This document shows positions 26,363 through 35,597 of a DNA stretch of 64,000 nt, one piece after another. Both the position numbers and the translations under genes were made by a program. The DNA lies in the NCBI RefSeq assembly GCF_016859125.1, contig NZ_CP069338.1, positions 8,621,501 through 8,685,500 on the forward strand. The letters are read 5' to 3'. The first letter of the stretch is position 1, and each line of letters begins with the position of its first letter. The notes beneath the pieces were generated by a model. That model searched no databases, was not told where the DNA came from, and worked only from the letters and a program-made list of their open reading frames with translations. Source of the stretch: Archangium violaceum (GTDB lineage: Bacteria; Myxococcota; Myxococcia; Myxococcales; Myxococcaceae).

Positions 26363-28407
26363 GATTCCCGGGAGCGCTCATCCTCGCCCTCCTGCTCGTC
26401 GCGGGCAGCGCGCGGGGGGAGGGCTATCCCATTCCTCGCGGAGAGCACCCGGTCGCGTGGAAGGAGGAAGGGTCCGTCGGAGAGTGGCGGATCGAGGAGG
26501 AGGCGCTCGCACTCGGCAAGCCGCGCGCGACCCGCAACTTCTTCGTCCAGGAGCAGGCGGTCGCGTCCCCGGTGCCCTTCGTGCGCGCGCGGATCCAGAA
26601 CTCCGCTCGCGCCGATCTGGCGATCCTGTTCCGCGCGAAGGTTCGCGCGACCGAGCCCCTGTTCTCGCTCACGGGTTATGGCTTCTACCTGGATGCGCGC
26701 AGCGAGACGCTCGGGTTCGTGCGCTACGACGGGACGCGCCCCGACGACAGCGGCGTGCGTTCCAAGGTGCGCGGGCTCGCGAAGGTGGGGGAGCTCGAGA
26801 TCGTGCTCTTCCTCGCCGGGCCCGCCTTCGCCGCCCATGTGTACGACGCCCGCACCAAGGCGGAGCTCGCGAGCCTCGTCTGGTCCGACCCGGCGTTCTC
26901 CGAGGGCTCGCTCGGGGTGTACGCGAACAAGAGCCAGCCTCCCGAGGTGAAGGTCTCCCTGTTCGTGCCGGACCCACCACCCCAGGAGGCCTCGGCGCGT
27001 GATGGTCTCCCGTCCGGGTGGCTCGTGCGCGTCGAGCGGGGCCTGCGGTTCGCTCCGGAGCTGCGCCGCCATCTGCGCCGCGCCGCACGCGAGCCGGACT
27101 CCGACGTGTACGTGGCCAGCGAGCTCGGCGTGCACCTCCTGCGCACACGCGCCATCCGGACGCGCGATGTGCGGCCCGGTGTTCCATACCGCTTCCAGGA
27201 CGCCTCCTTCGAGGAGCGCCTCGCGCGTGCACGCAAGGCGCCCGTGCGCGACGCCTTCGTCGAGGGCATCAAGGACCCCGAGCTCATCGAACGTGCGATG
27301 CGGGCGCTCGCCGCGCGCGCCCCGGAGCGCACGCGCCTCATCGAGATCGGCCGCACGCACGAGGACCGGCCGATTCTCGCGCTGCTCATTGGCGAGTCGC
27401 TCGATGATCGCTCACGCCCGGCGGTGCTGCTGTGCGGCGGTACCCATGCGAACGAGGTGGTCACTCCCGAGCCGCCGCTCGACGCCGCGCGCTGGCTGTT
27501 GGAGAACCCGGGAGATCCGCGCGCCGCACGCTGGTTGCGCACGTTCCACTTCGTGATCGTCCCGCTCATCAACCCCGACGGCAGCCAGGGGTACTGGCAC
27601 GAGTCCACCGAGCGCGGGCGCACCAACCGGCGGCGGGACGCGCAGGCGGTCGAGCTGGGTCTCCGCGAGTACGGAGTCGACCTCAACCGCAACTATCCCT
27701 TCAGGTGGAAGAACATCGAGGATCGCTTCAACAGCGATGATCCGCGCTCGCGGTTCTTCCGAGGACCGTCCGCGGGCTCGGAGCCCGAGGTACAGGCGAT
27801 GATGCGGCTGGGCGAGGCGTGGCGCTTCGTCGCGATGGTGTCGTACCACGCGGCCGCGAGCCGCGTGCTCGTGCCGTACACCGTCGAGGGGGCTCGTGAG
27901 CCGAAGCCCTCGGCCGCGTGGGCGGTGGCGCCCGCCATGATCGACGCGGTCCACCGGCTCCCCGACGGCAAGCGCTACGAGGCCGTGAGCCGCCTCTATC
28001 CGGTGGGGGGAACGGATCAGGATTGGTTCTATTGGAGCTTCGGGACGCTCGCGTATCTGGTGGAGCTGCCGTTCTCGGCCCCGAGTGCGCGCCGGCCGCT
28101 CGCGCCGATGCTCGAGGGCGCACGGACCCTCTGGCAGGTCCTGGTCGATCGATTCCTCGAGGGTCCGTCGCTCACGGTCCGGGTGCCCGAGGCGTTCCGG
28201 GCGGAAGGGCCCGTCACCGTGGCCATCGACGAGATCGCCTGGCCCAATGGGGAGCGCTTCTCCTCGCACCCGGAGTCCGGCGTGTTCCACACCTACCTCC
28301 CAGCAGTCGGGCGCTACACGGTGCGCGCCACGAGTTCGTCTGGGAGGACGGTGTCGCGCACCGTCGAGGTGGGCGCGGGCCACGAGGTCGTCGCGCTCGA
28401 GCCGTGA
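26359..28407 (+). CDS. Exported M14-family zinc carboxypeptidase with N- and C-terminal extra domains
   Basis: A 682-residue protein with a signal peptide (LILALLLVAGSARGEG). Residues about 25-200 form a beta-sandwich-like region, followed at about 290 by the M14 domain. Zinc ligands are GGTHANE (H363, E366) and the His of MVSYHAA (H497). The family core GVDLNRNYPFRWK contains the substrate-binding Asn-Arg, and the catalytic Glu is E569 in YLVELPF. The last 80 residues look like a beta-sandwich (carboxypeptidase-regulatory-like) domain. The start is GTG 26359, overlapping the stop of the SUMF1-fusion gene. It probably trims peptides or peptidoglycan fragments outside the cytoplasm, with the upstream protein as partner (inference). 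Confidence 0.85.
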   Translation: MRFPGALILALLLVAGSARGEGYPIPRGEHPVAWKEEGSVGEWRIEEEALALGKPRATRNFFVQEQAVASPVPFVRARIQNSARADLAILFRAKVRATEPLFSLTGYGFYLDARSETLGFVRYDGTRPDDSGVRSKVRGLAKVGELEIVLFLAGPAFAAHVYDARTKAELASLVWSDPAFSEGSLGVYANKSQPPEVKVSLFVPDPPPQEASARDGLPSGWLVRVERGLRFAPELRRHLRRAAREPDSDVYVASELGVHLLRTRAIRTRDVRPGVPYRFQDASFEERLARARKAPVRDAFVEGIKDPELIERAMRALAARAPERTRLIEIGRTHEDRPILALLIGESLDDRSRPAVLLCGGTHANEVVTPEPPLDAARWLLENPGDPRAARWLRTFHFVIVPLINPDGSQGYWHESTERGRTNRRRDAQAVELGLREYGVDLNRNYPFRWKNIEDRFNSDDPRSRFFRGPSAGSEPEVQAMMRLGEAWRFVAMVSYHAAASRVLVPYTVEGAREPKPSAAWAVAPAMIDAVHRLPDGKRYEAVSRLYPVGGTDQDWFYWSFGTLAYLVELPFSAPSARRPLAPMLEGARTLWQVLVDRFLEGPSLTVRVPEAFRAEGPVTVAIDEIAWPNGERFSSHPESGVFHTYLPAVGRYTVRATSSSGRTVSRTVEVGAGHEVVALEP

Positions 28408-28501
28408 GCAGGCTTCCGCATCATGGGCTGTAAGAGTTCTTGGTCCGCCGCGTCTTCGTGGGTGCTTGCGGAGTGTCCAACGGAAAGGTAGTTCTCAGGC
28501 C

Positions 28502-28885
28502 GTGATAATCCGGCTCGTCGCCATCGGCTTCGCCCTGCTGCTGTCGATGCAGGCCGCCGCCCTCCCGGGCGGGACGATGCGGGTGTGCCGGTACACCGGT
28601 CAGCGGGTTGCCCCGTGCGCCTCCTGTCCCGGGAAGAAGCCCGTCGAGGAGAATCGGGTCCTTCCCCTGGGCTGCTGCGAGCTCCAGCAGGGCCATCGGG
28701 TGGACGTGGACGGTGCGGTCGCCGCGCTCGACTGGACGCCGCGGTTCCACGTGGTCGCGTTGCCGGCCGTGGCCTCCTGGCAGCCGCCAGAGCCTCCCTC
28801 CGAGCCGGTGCTCCGGGTCCGCTCCGGGCATGATCCGCCCCCTCGGGCGCGGCTGTTCCTCTCGTTGCGACAGCTCCTCATTTGA
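28502..28885 (+). CDS. Exported Cys-rich protein at the head of a copper/heavy-metal operon
   Basis: A 127-residue protein with a signal peptide (VAIGFALLLSMQAAALPGGT). Four Cys follow in MRVCRYTGQRVAPCASCPGK and two in LPLGCCELQQGH, suggesting metal binding or disulfides. The C-terminal half is Pro/Arg-rich. Homologues I recall in myxobacteria sit beside CusC/multicopper-oxidase genes as here, but I cannot name a family. The start is GTG at 28502. The next gene begins 107 bp downstream. Confidence 0.6.
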   Translation: MIIRLVAIGFALLLSMQAAALPGGTMRVCRYTGQRVAPCASCPGKKPVEENRVLPLGCCELQQGHRVDVDGAVAALDWTPRFHVVALPAVASWQPPEPPSEPVLRVRSGHDPPPRARLFLSLRQLLI

Positions 28886-28992
28886 GCCGGCTTTCCCCGC
28901 CGCCGTGACTGGAGGTGGCCTCGTGCCGCTCCAGGACGGGTGGCGTGTGTCCTCTGGCCGTTGCTCGAAAACCCTTTCCTCAGGTTCATACG

Positions 28993-29400
28993 ATGTCTCT
29001 CTCGACGAAGCTCGTGGCCGGAGCCCTGGCTCTTGGCCTGTCCGCTTGTGCCTTCGGTGCCGCGGAGCGTGTCCCTTCTCTGTCCGATCCCTCCAACCCG
29101 GAGGCGCCCGAGTCTCCGGTGCGTGGCATGGCCGCCGTGCTGGCCGACAATGCCTCCGCCTTCCCGTCCCATCCGGCTCCATCGGGGGCGGCGAAACATT
29201 CGGAACACTCACACGCCGGTGGTGCGGACGCGGGCACTCCCGCCGCCACCGGCTACGTGTGCCCGATGCATCCAGAGGTCACCTCGCCCGAGCCGGGGCG
29301 CTGCCCGAAGTGCGGAATGAAGCTCGTTCCCCAGAAGCCCGCGGAGTCCAAGCCCTCGGGTGGGCATGAACACTCCCACGGACACGAGGGCCACCGATGA
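28993..29400 (+). CDS. His-rich lipoprotein with heavy-metal-binding (HMBD/YHS-like) domain
   Basis: A 135-residue lipoprotein: ALALGLSACAF is the signal with lipobox Cys at about residue 19. The middle is low complexity with HSEHSHAGGADAG. The C-terminal module YVCPMHPEVTSPEPGRCPKC followed by GMKLVP is the heavy-metal-binding domain found at the ends of CopA ATPases and Cus proteins, and the tail is His-rich (GGHEHSHGHEGHR). It most likely binds Cu+ or similar ions in the periplasm. The stop overlaps the ATG of the efflux gene (29397-29400). Confidence 0.85.
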   Translation: MSLSTKLVAGALALGLSACAFGAAERVPSLSDPSNPEAPESPVRGMAAVLADNASAFPSHPAPSGAAKHSEHSHAGGADAGTPAATGYVCPMHPEVTSPEPGRCPKCGMKLVPQKPAESKPSGGHEHSHGHEGHR

Positions 29401-30767
29401 GCCGCCTGCTGCCCATGGTGGCCTTGTCCCTGTTCGCCGCCGGGTGCGCGACGCTGTCGCCCGAGCGCGGGCACGCGGAGCTCGGTGCCCTGGTCCGGGA
29501 GCGCGTGTCGGTTCCGACCGGTTGGGAGAAGGGTTCGCCCCCCGCCGAGGAGGTTCGCACCCATGTCCTGGAGTTGCTCCGTGACGGGCTCTCGCGCGAG
29601 GAGGCGGTGCGCATCGCGTTGGTGAACAACCCGTCCCTGCAGGTCGAGTACGAGGCGCTCGGTGTCTCCCAGGCGGAGATGGTGGAGGCGGGACTGCTGC
29701 GCAATCCCACGATTGGCGCGCAGGTCCGCGCTCCCAACGAGCCGGGCCTGGGCCTCGGCATCGAGTTCTCGATCGTGCAGGAGCTGCTCGACCTCTTCAT
29801 GCTCCCGGCGCGCAAGCGCATCGCCCGGCAGCAATTCGAGACGGACGTGCTGCGTGCCGCCCACGAGGCGCTGAGCGTGGTGGCGGAGACACGCGAGGCC
29901 TACACGGCGGCGCAGGCGGCCGAGAGGCTCCTGCGGTACCAGGCGCAGATCGTCGCCGCCGCCGAGGCCGCGGCCACGCTGGCCAGGATGCAGTACGACG
30001 CCGGCAACATCTCCGAGTTGGATCTGGGCATCACGCAGACCGCGTGGGAGGAGGCCCGGCTCGCCCTGGCGAGCGAGGAGCTGGAGCTCGTCGAACACCG
30101 CGAGCGGTTGAATCGGCTGTTGGGCCTCTGGGGTGAGCACACGGAATGGGCCGTGAGCGAATCCCTCCCCGAGCTTCCGCCCGAGGAGCCAGGACTGGAG
30201 CACCTCGAGCGGCTCGCCCTGCGGCGCCGGCTGGACGTCGATGCCGCGCGCAAGGAGGTGGCGCTGATGGATCAGTCGGTCTCGCTGGCGCGCGGCTCCC
30301 GGTTCATCGGGACCGTGGAGGTGGGGGTGAGCACGGAGCGCGAGCCGGATGGACTGCGGTTCACCGGGCCGAGCCTCGTGCTGGAGCTGCCCATCTTCGA
30401 TCAGCGCCAGGCGCTCATCGGTCGGCTGGAGGCGCAGCGGCGGCAGGCGGAGCGGCGGCTGACGAAGCTGTCCGTGGACGCACGCTCGGAGGTGAGGATG
30501 GCGCGGGCGCGGTTGCAGACGGCGCGGCGGCAGGCGGAGCACTACGCGAAGGTGTTGCTGCCCCTGCGCCGGCGTGTCGTCGAGCAGGCACAGCTTCAAT
30601 ACAACGCCATGGTGTTGAGCCCGTTCCAGCTGCTCGAGGCGCGGCGCGATGAAGTGCAGACATACCGGCAGTACGTGGAGACGCTGAGGGATTACTGGAA
30701 CGCCCGGAACGCGTTGGAGAACGCGGTGGGCGGCCGACTGACGGACGAGAAGGGAGACGCGCGATGA
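29397..30767 (+). CDS. Outer-membrane efflux lipoprotein (CusC/TolC-like)
   Basis: A 456-residue protein with a lipoprotein signal (MVALSLFAAGCATLSPE). The outer-membrane efflux repeats are recognisable: LSREEAVRIALVNNPSLQVE with a second half starting LERLALRRRLDVDAARKE, and long amphipathic helices that would form the alpha-barrel. GPSLVLELPIFDQRQALIGR and LQYNAMVLSPFQLLEARRDE match the CusC group of heavy-metal export systems. No inner-membrane RND pump or membrane-fusion gene lies beside it. It is coupled by ATGA overlaps both to the upstream metal-binding lipoprotein and to the downstream multicopper oxidase. Confidence 0.87.
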   Translation: MSRLLPMVALSLFAAGCATLSPERGHAELGALVRERVSVPTGWEKGSPPAEEVRTHVLELLRDGLSREEAVRIALVNNPSLQVEYEALGVSQAEMVEAGLLRNPTIGAQVRAPNEPGLGLGIEFSIVQELLDLFMLPARKRIARQQFETDVLRAAHEALSVVAETREAYTAAQAAERLLRYQAQIVAAAEAAATLARMQYDAGNISELDLGITQTAWEEARLALASEELELVEHRERLNRLLGLWGEHTEWAVSESLPELPPEEPGLEHLERLALRRRLDVDAARKEVALMDQSVSLARGSRFIGTVEVGVSTEREPDGLRFTGPSLVLELPIFDQRQALIGRLEAQRRQAERRLTKLSVDARSEVRMARARLQTARRQAEHYAKVLLPLRRRVVEQAQLQYNAMVLSPFQLLEARRDEVQTYRQYVETLRDYWNARNALENAVGGRLTDEKGDAR

Positions 30768-32113
30768 GCACGCGAGACACGAAGGGCTTGAGCCGGCGGC
30801 AGATGCTCGTCGCCAGTGGAGTGGGTGTGGCGGGTGGGGCGCTGTTGGCCTCCCGGGAGGTGCGAGCGGAGACGCTCCAGGCGGGCTCGAGGCACCTGCC
30901 TCCCGCGCGGCCCGGGCGGGACTACCAGCCGGTGGTGGTGCCCAACGGCTCGAAGCTGCCGTGGAAGGTGGTGAACGGGGTGAAGGTGTTCCACATGGTG
31001 GCCGAGGAGGTGGAGCACGAGTTCGCGCCGGGCTTGAAGGCGCTGTGCTGGGGCTACAACGGCCGCGTGCATGGTCCCCTCATCGAAGCGGTGGAGGGGG
31101 ACCGGGTGCGCTTCTACGTCACCAACCGGTTGCCGGCGCCCACCACGGTGCACTGGCACGGGCTGTTGCTGCCGAGCGGCATGGACGGAGTAGGGGGACT
31201 CAACCAGCGGGCCATCAACCCGGGCGAGACGTTCAAGTACGAGTTCACCCTGCGCCAGTCCGGGACGCTGATGTACCACTCGCACCACGACGAGATGACG
31301 CAGATCGCCCTGGGCATGACGGGGCTCTTCATCGTGCACCCGCGCCAACCGCGGGGGCCCAGGGTGGACCGTGACTTCGCCCTGATGCTGCACGAGTGGA
31401 AGCTGGAGCCCGGGGCCCGGCGGCCGGACCCGAACGCGATGAACGACTTCAACCTGCTCACGCTCAACGGCAAGGCATTCCCGGGGACGGAGCCGCTGGT
31501 GGTGAAGACGGGGCAGCGCGTGCGCATCCGGCTGGGGAACCTGAGCCCGATGGATCACCACCCCATCCACCTGCACGGCTACCAGTTCCGCATCACCGAG
31601 ACGGACGGAGGGGTCATCCCCGAGTCCGCGCGGCAGCCGGAGACCACGGTGCTGGTGCCGGTGGGCAGCACGCGAACGGTCGAGTTCGTCGCGGACGAGC
31701 CGGGTGACTGGGCCATGCACTGCCACATGACGCACCACGTGATGAACCAGATGGGGCACGGCATGCCGAACCTCATCGGGGTGAAGCCGGGTGACTTCGA
31801 CGAGAAGGTGCGCCAGCTGCTGCCGAACTACATGACGATGGGCCAGGCGGGCATGGGGGACATGGAGGAGATGGGCATGCCCGTTCCGGCCAACAGCATT
31901 CCCATGGTGGGCGGCCACGGGAGGTACGGCGGCATCACCATGGGAGGCATGTTCACGGTGCTCAAGGTGCGAGACCGGCTCGACAGCTACGCGGACCCGG
32001 GCTGGTACGAGAACCCGGCGAACACCCAGGCGCTGGCGGCGGCCGAGGCGGACCTGCTCCGCGACGGCATCGACGTCAATGGCAACCCGGGCGTCACCGA
32101 CGGAAACGCCTGA
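30764..32113 (+). CDS. Tat-exported multicopper oxidase
   Basis: A 449-residue two- or three-domain cupredoxin enzyme, likely oxidising Cu+ in the periplasm. The Tat signal SRRQMLVASGVGVAGG is followed by a cleavage region (REVRAET). Copper ligands are complete: VHWHG (H130, H132), YHSHHDE (H172, H174), DHHPIHLHGYQF (H266, H269, H271) and the type-1/type-3 site AMHCHMTHH (H319-C320-H321). A Met-rich tail (MGQAGMGDMEEMGMPVP) resembles that of copper-resistance oxidases. The start overlaps the efflux gene stop (30764-30767). A strong hairpin at 32118-32146 ends the operon. Confidence 0.93.
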   Translation: MSTRDTKGLSRRQMLVASGVGVAGGALLASREVRAETLQAGSRHLPPARPGRDYQPVVVPNGSKLPWKVVNGVKVFHMVAEEVEHEFAPGLKALCWGYNGRVHGPLIEAVEGDRVRFYVTNRLPAPTTVHWHGLLLPSGMDGVGGLNQRAINPGETFKYEFTLRQSGTLMYHSHHDEMTQIALGMTGLFIVHPRQPRGPRVDRDFALMLHEWKLEPGARRPDPNAMNDFNLLTLNGKAFPGTEPLVVKTGQRVRIRLGNLSPMDHHPIHLHGYQFRITETDGGVIPESARQPETTVLVPVGSTRTVEFVADEPGDWAMHCHMTHHVMNQMGHGMPNLIGVKPGDFDEKVRQLLPNYMTMGQAGMGDMEEMGMPVPANSIPMVGGHGRYGGITMGGMFTVLKVRDRLDSYADPGWYENPANTQALAAAEADLLRDGIDVNGNPGVTDGNA

Positions 32114-32117
32114 CCCT

Positions 32118-32146
32118 CCCCCCGCCTTCCAAGAGAGGGCGGGGGG
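32118..32146 (+). terminator. GC-rich hairpin ending the copper operon
   Basis: CCCCCCGCC (32118-32126) pairs perfectly with GGCGGGGGG (32138-32146) around an 11-nt loop, 5 bp after the oxidase stop. Position and stability fit an intrinsic-terminator-like structure, although no T-run follows. Confidence 0.6.
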
Positions 32147-32528
32147 GCAGCGTGTCCGGGAGCCACTTCCCGAGCAGTTCGATCTTCGCCAACTGCGTGA
32201 TCGGATCGCCATGGGGCTCGTTGATCCGCAGCCGGTACTGACAGAGCAGGCTGACGGCCTTCAATCCGCGGAGGAACAGCGGGTGTGCGCGTCTCGCGTT
32301 TTCTTGAATCACCAGTGCACCACCTTTCGTGGAACTGCCGGGTCGAAAGGCGCGTCATGGTGAGCGTAAAACGCAATCCAAGAATTCGCTGATATTCTAT
32401 ACCCCGAGCAACAGGCCCTGGGAGCCTGCTCGGGAGACGATGCGGCATACGCCTCCATGGATTCTCGTGGACGTGCCTGCCGCCGCGACAGCCGGTTCTT
32501 CGGAGCCGGGGAGTACGTTGTTGTTAGG
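32147..32528. other. Intergenic region with a possible degraded coding remnant on the minus strand
   Basis: The 380-bp gap between the copper operon and the histidine kinase holds one minus-strand stretch (about 32160-32312). Its translation looks protein-like: AHPLFLRGLKAVSLLCQYRL, then GDPITQLAKIELLGKWLP. It lacks a convincing start, ribosome-binding site or family match, and may be the tail of a lost gene or mobile element. Base composition drops around 32330-32400 (GTAAAACGCAATCC, TGATATTCTATA), which may include the promoter for the kinase gene. Nothing firmer can be said. Confidence 0.35.
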
Positions 32529-33767
32529 GTGAATCCCACCTTGACCCTTCCGCTCGAGTCCCCCGCGCCCGCCACCCGTGGCCACACCACCGAGCCCCTG
32601 GAGGGGGAGGTGGCGGCCGTGGGCCGCATCGAAGCCATCAAGACGGTGCTGCGGGTGCTCTTGCGGACGACGGGTCTGCGCTTGTCGGTGGTTGCGCGCG
32701 TCACGGCTGAATCCTGGACGTGCTGCGCGGTGCTGGACGAGATGAACTTCGGGCTCGAGCCCGGCGACACGCTGGAGCTCGCGACCACCTTCTGCAACAA
32801 CGTCCGCAATTCGGCCGCTCCGCTGCGCATCACCCATGCCAGCGTGGACCCTCGGTTCGCGAGTCATCCGGCGCCCAAGCTCTATGGCGTCGAGAGCTAC
32901 ATCGCCGTGCCATTGTATCGGCGCAATGGGTCGCTCTTCGGCGTGCTTTGCGCGCTCGACGCGAAGCCGGTCGAGCTCGGCGAGCACCTGCTGGAGATCT
33001 TCCGCCACCTGGCGGACCTCGTGGGCTACCAGCTCGAGCACGAGGACGAGCTGGGACAGCGTGATGCGCAGTTGATGGGGGCCCGGGAAGCCGCCCAGCT
33101 GCGTGAGCAGCTCATTGGTATCGTGAGCCACGACCTGCGCAGCCCCCTCAATGCCATCACCCTGTCGGCCGCGACGCTCATGCGCCGCACGGGCCTGGAC
33201 GATCGGGCGCGCCGGGGCCTCACCCGCATCCTGGATTCAGCGGACCGCGCCAACCGGCTCATCCGCGACCTGCTGGACTTCACCCAGGTACGCATGGGCA
33301 AGGCGCTCCCGATGCAGCGCAAGCCCATGGACCTTCACGCGCTCTCTCAGCAGGTGGTGGATGAGATGCAGCTCGCCGCTCCGGAACGATCCCTCGTCCT
33401 GCGATGCGAAGGGGATGGGCGGGGGGACTGGGATGCCGATCGCATCGCGCAGGTGCTCACCAACCTGCTCACCAACGCGTTGAAGTACAGCCCCGCCGAC
33501 GCGGGCATCCGGATAGAGACCCGCGGCGAGGGGGCGGTGGTGCTTCTTCGCGTGAGCAACGGAGGCGCCCCCATCCCGGCGCACCTGCTGTCCACGCTGT
33601 TCGAGCCGCTGACGCGGGGAACGCAGACCGGCGGAGAGCACCGCAGCATCGGCCTGGGGCTCTTCATCGTAGACCAGATCGTCCGGGCCCACTGTGGGAC
33701 CGTGGAGGTGCACTCCACCCTCGAGGAGGGAACGACCTTCTGCGTCCGCCTCCCACGACGCGCCTGA
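32529..33767 (+). CDS. GAF-domain sensor histidine kinase
   Basis: A 412-residue cytoplasmic kinase. A GAF-like sensor occupies about residues 35-175 (VLRVLLRTTGLRLSVVARVT and GVESYIAVPLYRRNGSLFGV). The HisKA box is IGIVSHDLRSPLNAITLSAA with phospho-acceptor H201. HATPase motifs are VLTNLLTNALKYSPADAGIR (N box), a degenerate G1 box (VSNGGAPIP) and SIGLGLFIVDQIV (G2). No partner response regulator is adjacent, so it is an orphan kinase, as is common in myxobacteria. The preferred start is GTG 32529; an in-frame ATG at 32457 would add 24 unlikely residues. Confidence 0.85.
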   Translation: MNPTLTLPLESPAPATRGHTTEPLEGEVAAVGRIEAIKTVLRVLLRTTGLRLSVVARVTAESWTCCAVLDEMNFGLEPGDTLELATTFCNNVRNSAAPLRITHASVDPRFASHPAPKLYGVESYIAVPLYRRNGSLFGVLCALDAKPVELGEHLLEIFRHLADLVGYQLEHEDELGQRDAQLMGAREAAQLREQLIGIVSHDLRSPLNAITLSAATLMRRTGLDDRARRGLTRILDSADRANRLIRDLLDFTQVRMGKALPMQRKPMDLHALSQQVVDEMQLAAPERSLVLRCEGDGRGDWDADRIAQVLTNLLTNALKYSPADAGIRIETRGEGAVVLLRVSNGGAPIPAHLLSTLFEPLTRGTQTGGEHRSIGLGLFIVDQIVRAHCGTVEVHSTLEEGTTFCVRLPRRA

Positions 33768-33888
33768 CGCGGTGCTTCCCCGTGCTACATGACGGGAGGG
33801 CCCCCTTTTCGCGTGGACCTCGTCAGGAGAGGAGCACGACACCGTGTGTAGGTGCGAAGATGCACCGCCAGAAAGACGAGGGGACGAC

Positions 33889-34680
33889 ATGAGGCCTGGA
33901 GTCGAGCTGCGGGATTACAACCGCGAGGCGTGGAACCGGCAGGTGGCGCAGGGGGACCGGTGGACGTTGCCGGTGGGGCCCGAGGTGATCGCGGCGGCGC
34001 GCCGGGGTGAGTGGAGCGTGGTGCTCACTCCGCACAAGCCCGTACCGCGTGCGTGGTTCGGGGACCTGGTCGGCAGGGACGTGCTGGGCCTGGCGAGCGC
34101 GGGAGGCCAACAGGGGCCGGTGCTCGCCGCGGCCGGGGCGCGTGTCACGGTGTTCGACAACTCGCCCGCCCAGCTCGGGCAGGATCGCAAGGTGGCCGAG
34201 CGCGAGGGCCTGTCGATCCGTCTGGTCGAGGGGGACATGCGCGATCTCTCGGTCTTCGCGGACGAGAGCTTCGATCTGATCTTCCACCCGTGCTCCAACG
34301 GCTTCGTGGACGACGTGCGGCCCGTGTGGCGCGAGGCCTTCCGGGTGTTGCGGCCCGGTGGGGCGCTGCTCTCGGGGTTCGCCCAGCCGGTCATCTACCT
34401 GTTCGACCCGGAGCTGGAGACGCAGGGCGTGATGCAGCTCAAGTACCGCATGCCGTACTCGGACCTCACGAGCCTCTCCGACGAGGAGCGCCGCCGCTAC
34501 ACCGACAAGGGCTCGCCCCTGTGTGTCGCGCACTCGCTGGAGGAGCAGATCGGCGGGCAACTCGACGCCGGGTTCCTGCTCGCGGGCTTCTACGAGGACA
34601 AACACATCGAAGGAGACCTGCTCTCCGAATACCTGTCGGGATTCTGCGCCACCCGGGCCGTGAAGCCCGCGAAGCGTTGA
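33889..34680 (+). CDS. Class I SAM-dependent methyltransferase
   Basis: A 263-residue methyltransferase (Methyltransf_11 type). Motif I is [20 protein letters not shown], post-[12 protein letters not shown], motif [15 protein letters not shown] and motif [17 protein letters not shown]. It opens with [20 protein letters not shown], which matches a group of small-molecule methyltransferases common in actinobacteria and myxobacteria. The acceptor is unknown. ATG 33889 sits behind GAGGGGA; a longer in-frame GTG start at 33844 is less likely. The GNAT gene follows 19 bp later and may be co-transcribed. Confidence 0.82.
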   Translation: MRPGVELRDYNREAWNRQVAQGDRWTLPVGPEVIAAARRGEWSVVLTPHKPVPRAWFGDLVGRDVLGLASAGGQQGPVLAAAGARVTVFDNSPAQLGQDRKVAEREGLSIRLVEGDMRDLSVFADESFDLIFHPCSNGFVDDVRPVWREAFRVLRPGGALLSGFAQPVIYLFDPELETQGVMQLKYRMPYSDLTSLSDEERRRYTDKGSPLCVAHSLEEQIGGQLDAGFLLAGFYEDKHIEGDLLSEYLSGFCATRAVKPAKR

Positions 34681-34699
34681 CACCCGAGCACCCCCGCCC

Positions 34700-35509
34700 A
34701 TGACAGATCTGCTCGAACGTTTGCAGTCCTATATGCGCCGGAGTGCCGCGGGACGTTACGAGTCCGTTCCGATTCCGCCCTTCACGGCGTTCTTCCTCGG
34801 CATCGACCCGCTCGTCTACTTCAACTACGCCATTCCAGACGGCCCCATCTCGGGAGACGTGAGCGAGCCCCTGCGGCGGCTCCGGGCGGCCTTCGAGGAG
34901 CGGCGGAGGGTGCCCCGCTTCGAGTACGTCTCCGAGCTGGCACCGGACCTGGAAGGCAAGCTCCTCGTCGCCGGCTTCCGGCGGGAAGCCGAGGCGCGAT
35001 TGATGGTCTGCACCCGCGAGAGCTTCACCCCCGTGGTGGCGCCGGAGGGGCTCTCGCTGTCGGTCCTCACGTCCGAGGCTTCTCGCGAGGAGGTGCGCGC
35101 GTATTGCACCACCTCGCGGCGGGGCTTCGTCCCGGACGAGCCCTACGAGGCCCCCGAGGAGGAGATCTCCAAGACGTTGGAAGACCTGAAGAGGGGCAGG
35201 GCGGTGCTGGGGCGCGTGGTGGGACAGCCGGCCGTGGTTGGCACCTACACCGCGCCCTCCGAGGGCATCGCCGAGCTCGGCGGGGTGGCGACGCTCGAGC
35301 GCTTTCGCAAGCGGGGACTCGGCACCGCGCTCACGTCCCGGGTGGCCCAGGAGGCCTTCGCGCAGGGCGTGGAGGTGCTGTTCCTGAGCACCCTCACCGA
35401 GGAGGCCGGCCGCATCTACGAGCGGGTGGGTTTCCGGTTCGTGACGCGGATGCTCTTCTACGTCGATGCCGCACACCCCGAGGGGGCCTCGTCTCCCGTA
35501 TCGGGTTGA
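34700..35509 (+). CDS. GNAT-family N-acetyltransferase
   Basis: A 269-residue protein. The C-terminal half is a GNAT domain with the acetyl-CoA pyrophosphate loop in FRKRGLGTALTSRVAQEAFA (motif A) and VLFLSTLTEEAGRIYERVGF (motif B), ending FVTRMLFYVD. The N-terminal 120 residues are a less conserved domain of the kind seen in two-domain GNAT proteins. The substrate is not evident. It is downstream of a methyltransferase on the same strand with 19 bp between them. Confidence 0.75.
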   Translation: MTDLLERLQSYMRRSAAGRYESVPIPPFTAFFLGIDPLVYFNYAIPDGPISGDVSEPLRRLRAAFEERRRVPRFEYVSELAPDLEGKLLVAGFRREAEARLMVCTRESFTPVVAPEGLSLSVLTSEASREEVRAYCTTSRRGFVPDEPYEAPEEEISKTLEDLKRGRAVLGRVVGQPAVVGTYTAPSEGIAELGGVATLERFRKRGLGTALTSRVAQEAFAQGVEVLFLSTLTEEAGRIYERVGFRFVTRMLFYVDAAHPEGASSPVSG

Positions 35510-35597
35510 GGTGGGTTCGCCCGGCCATCCACCAGGCGGGCAGGCGATGGGCCGATTTGTTCTCAGCCGCGCACGGGCGCGGTAGCTTGCGCGCGAG

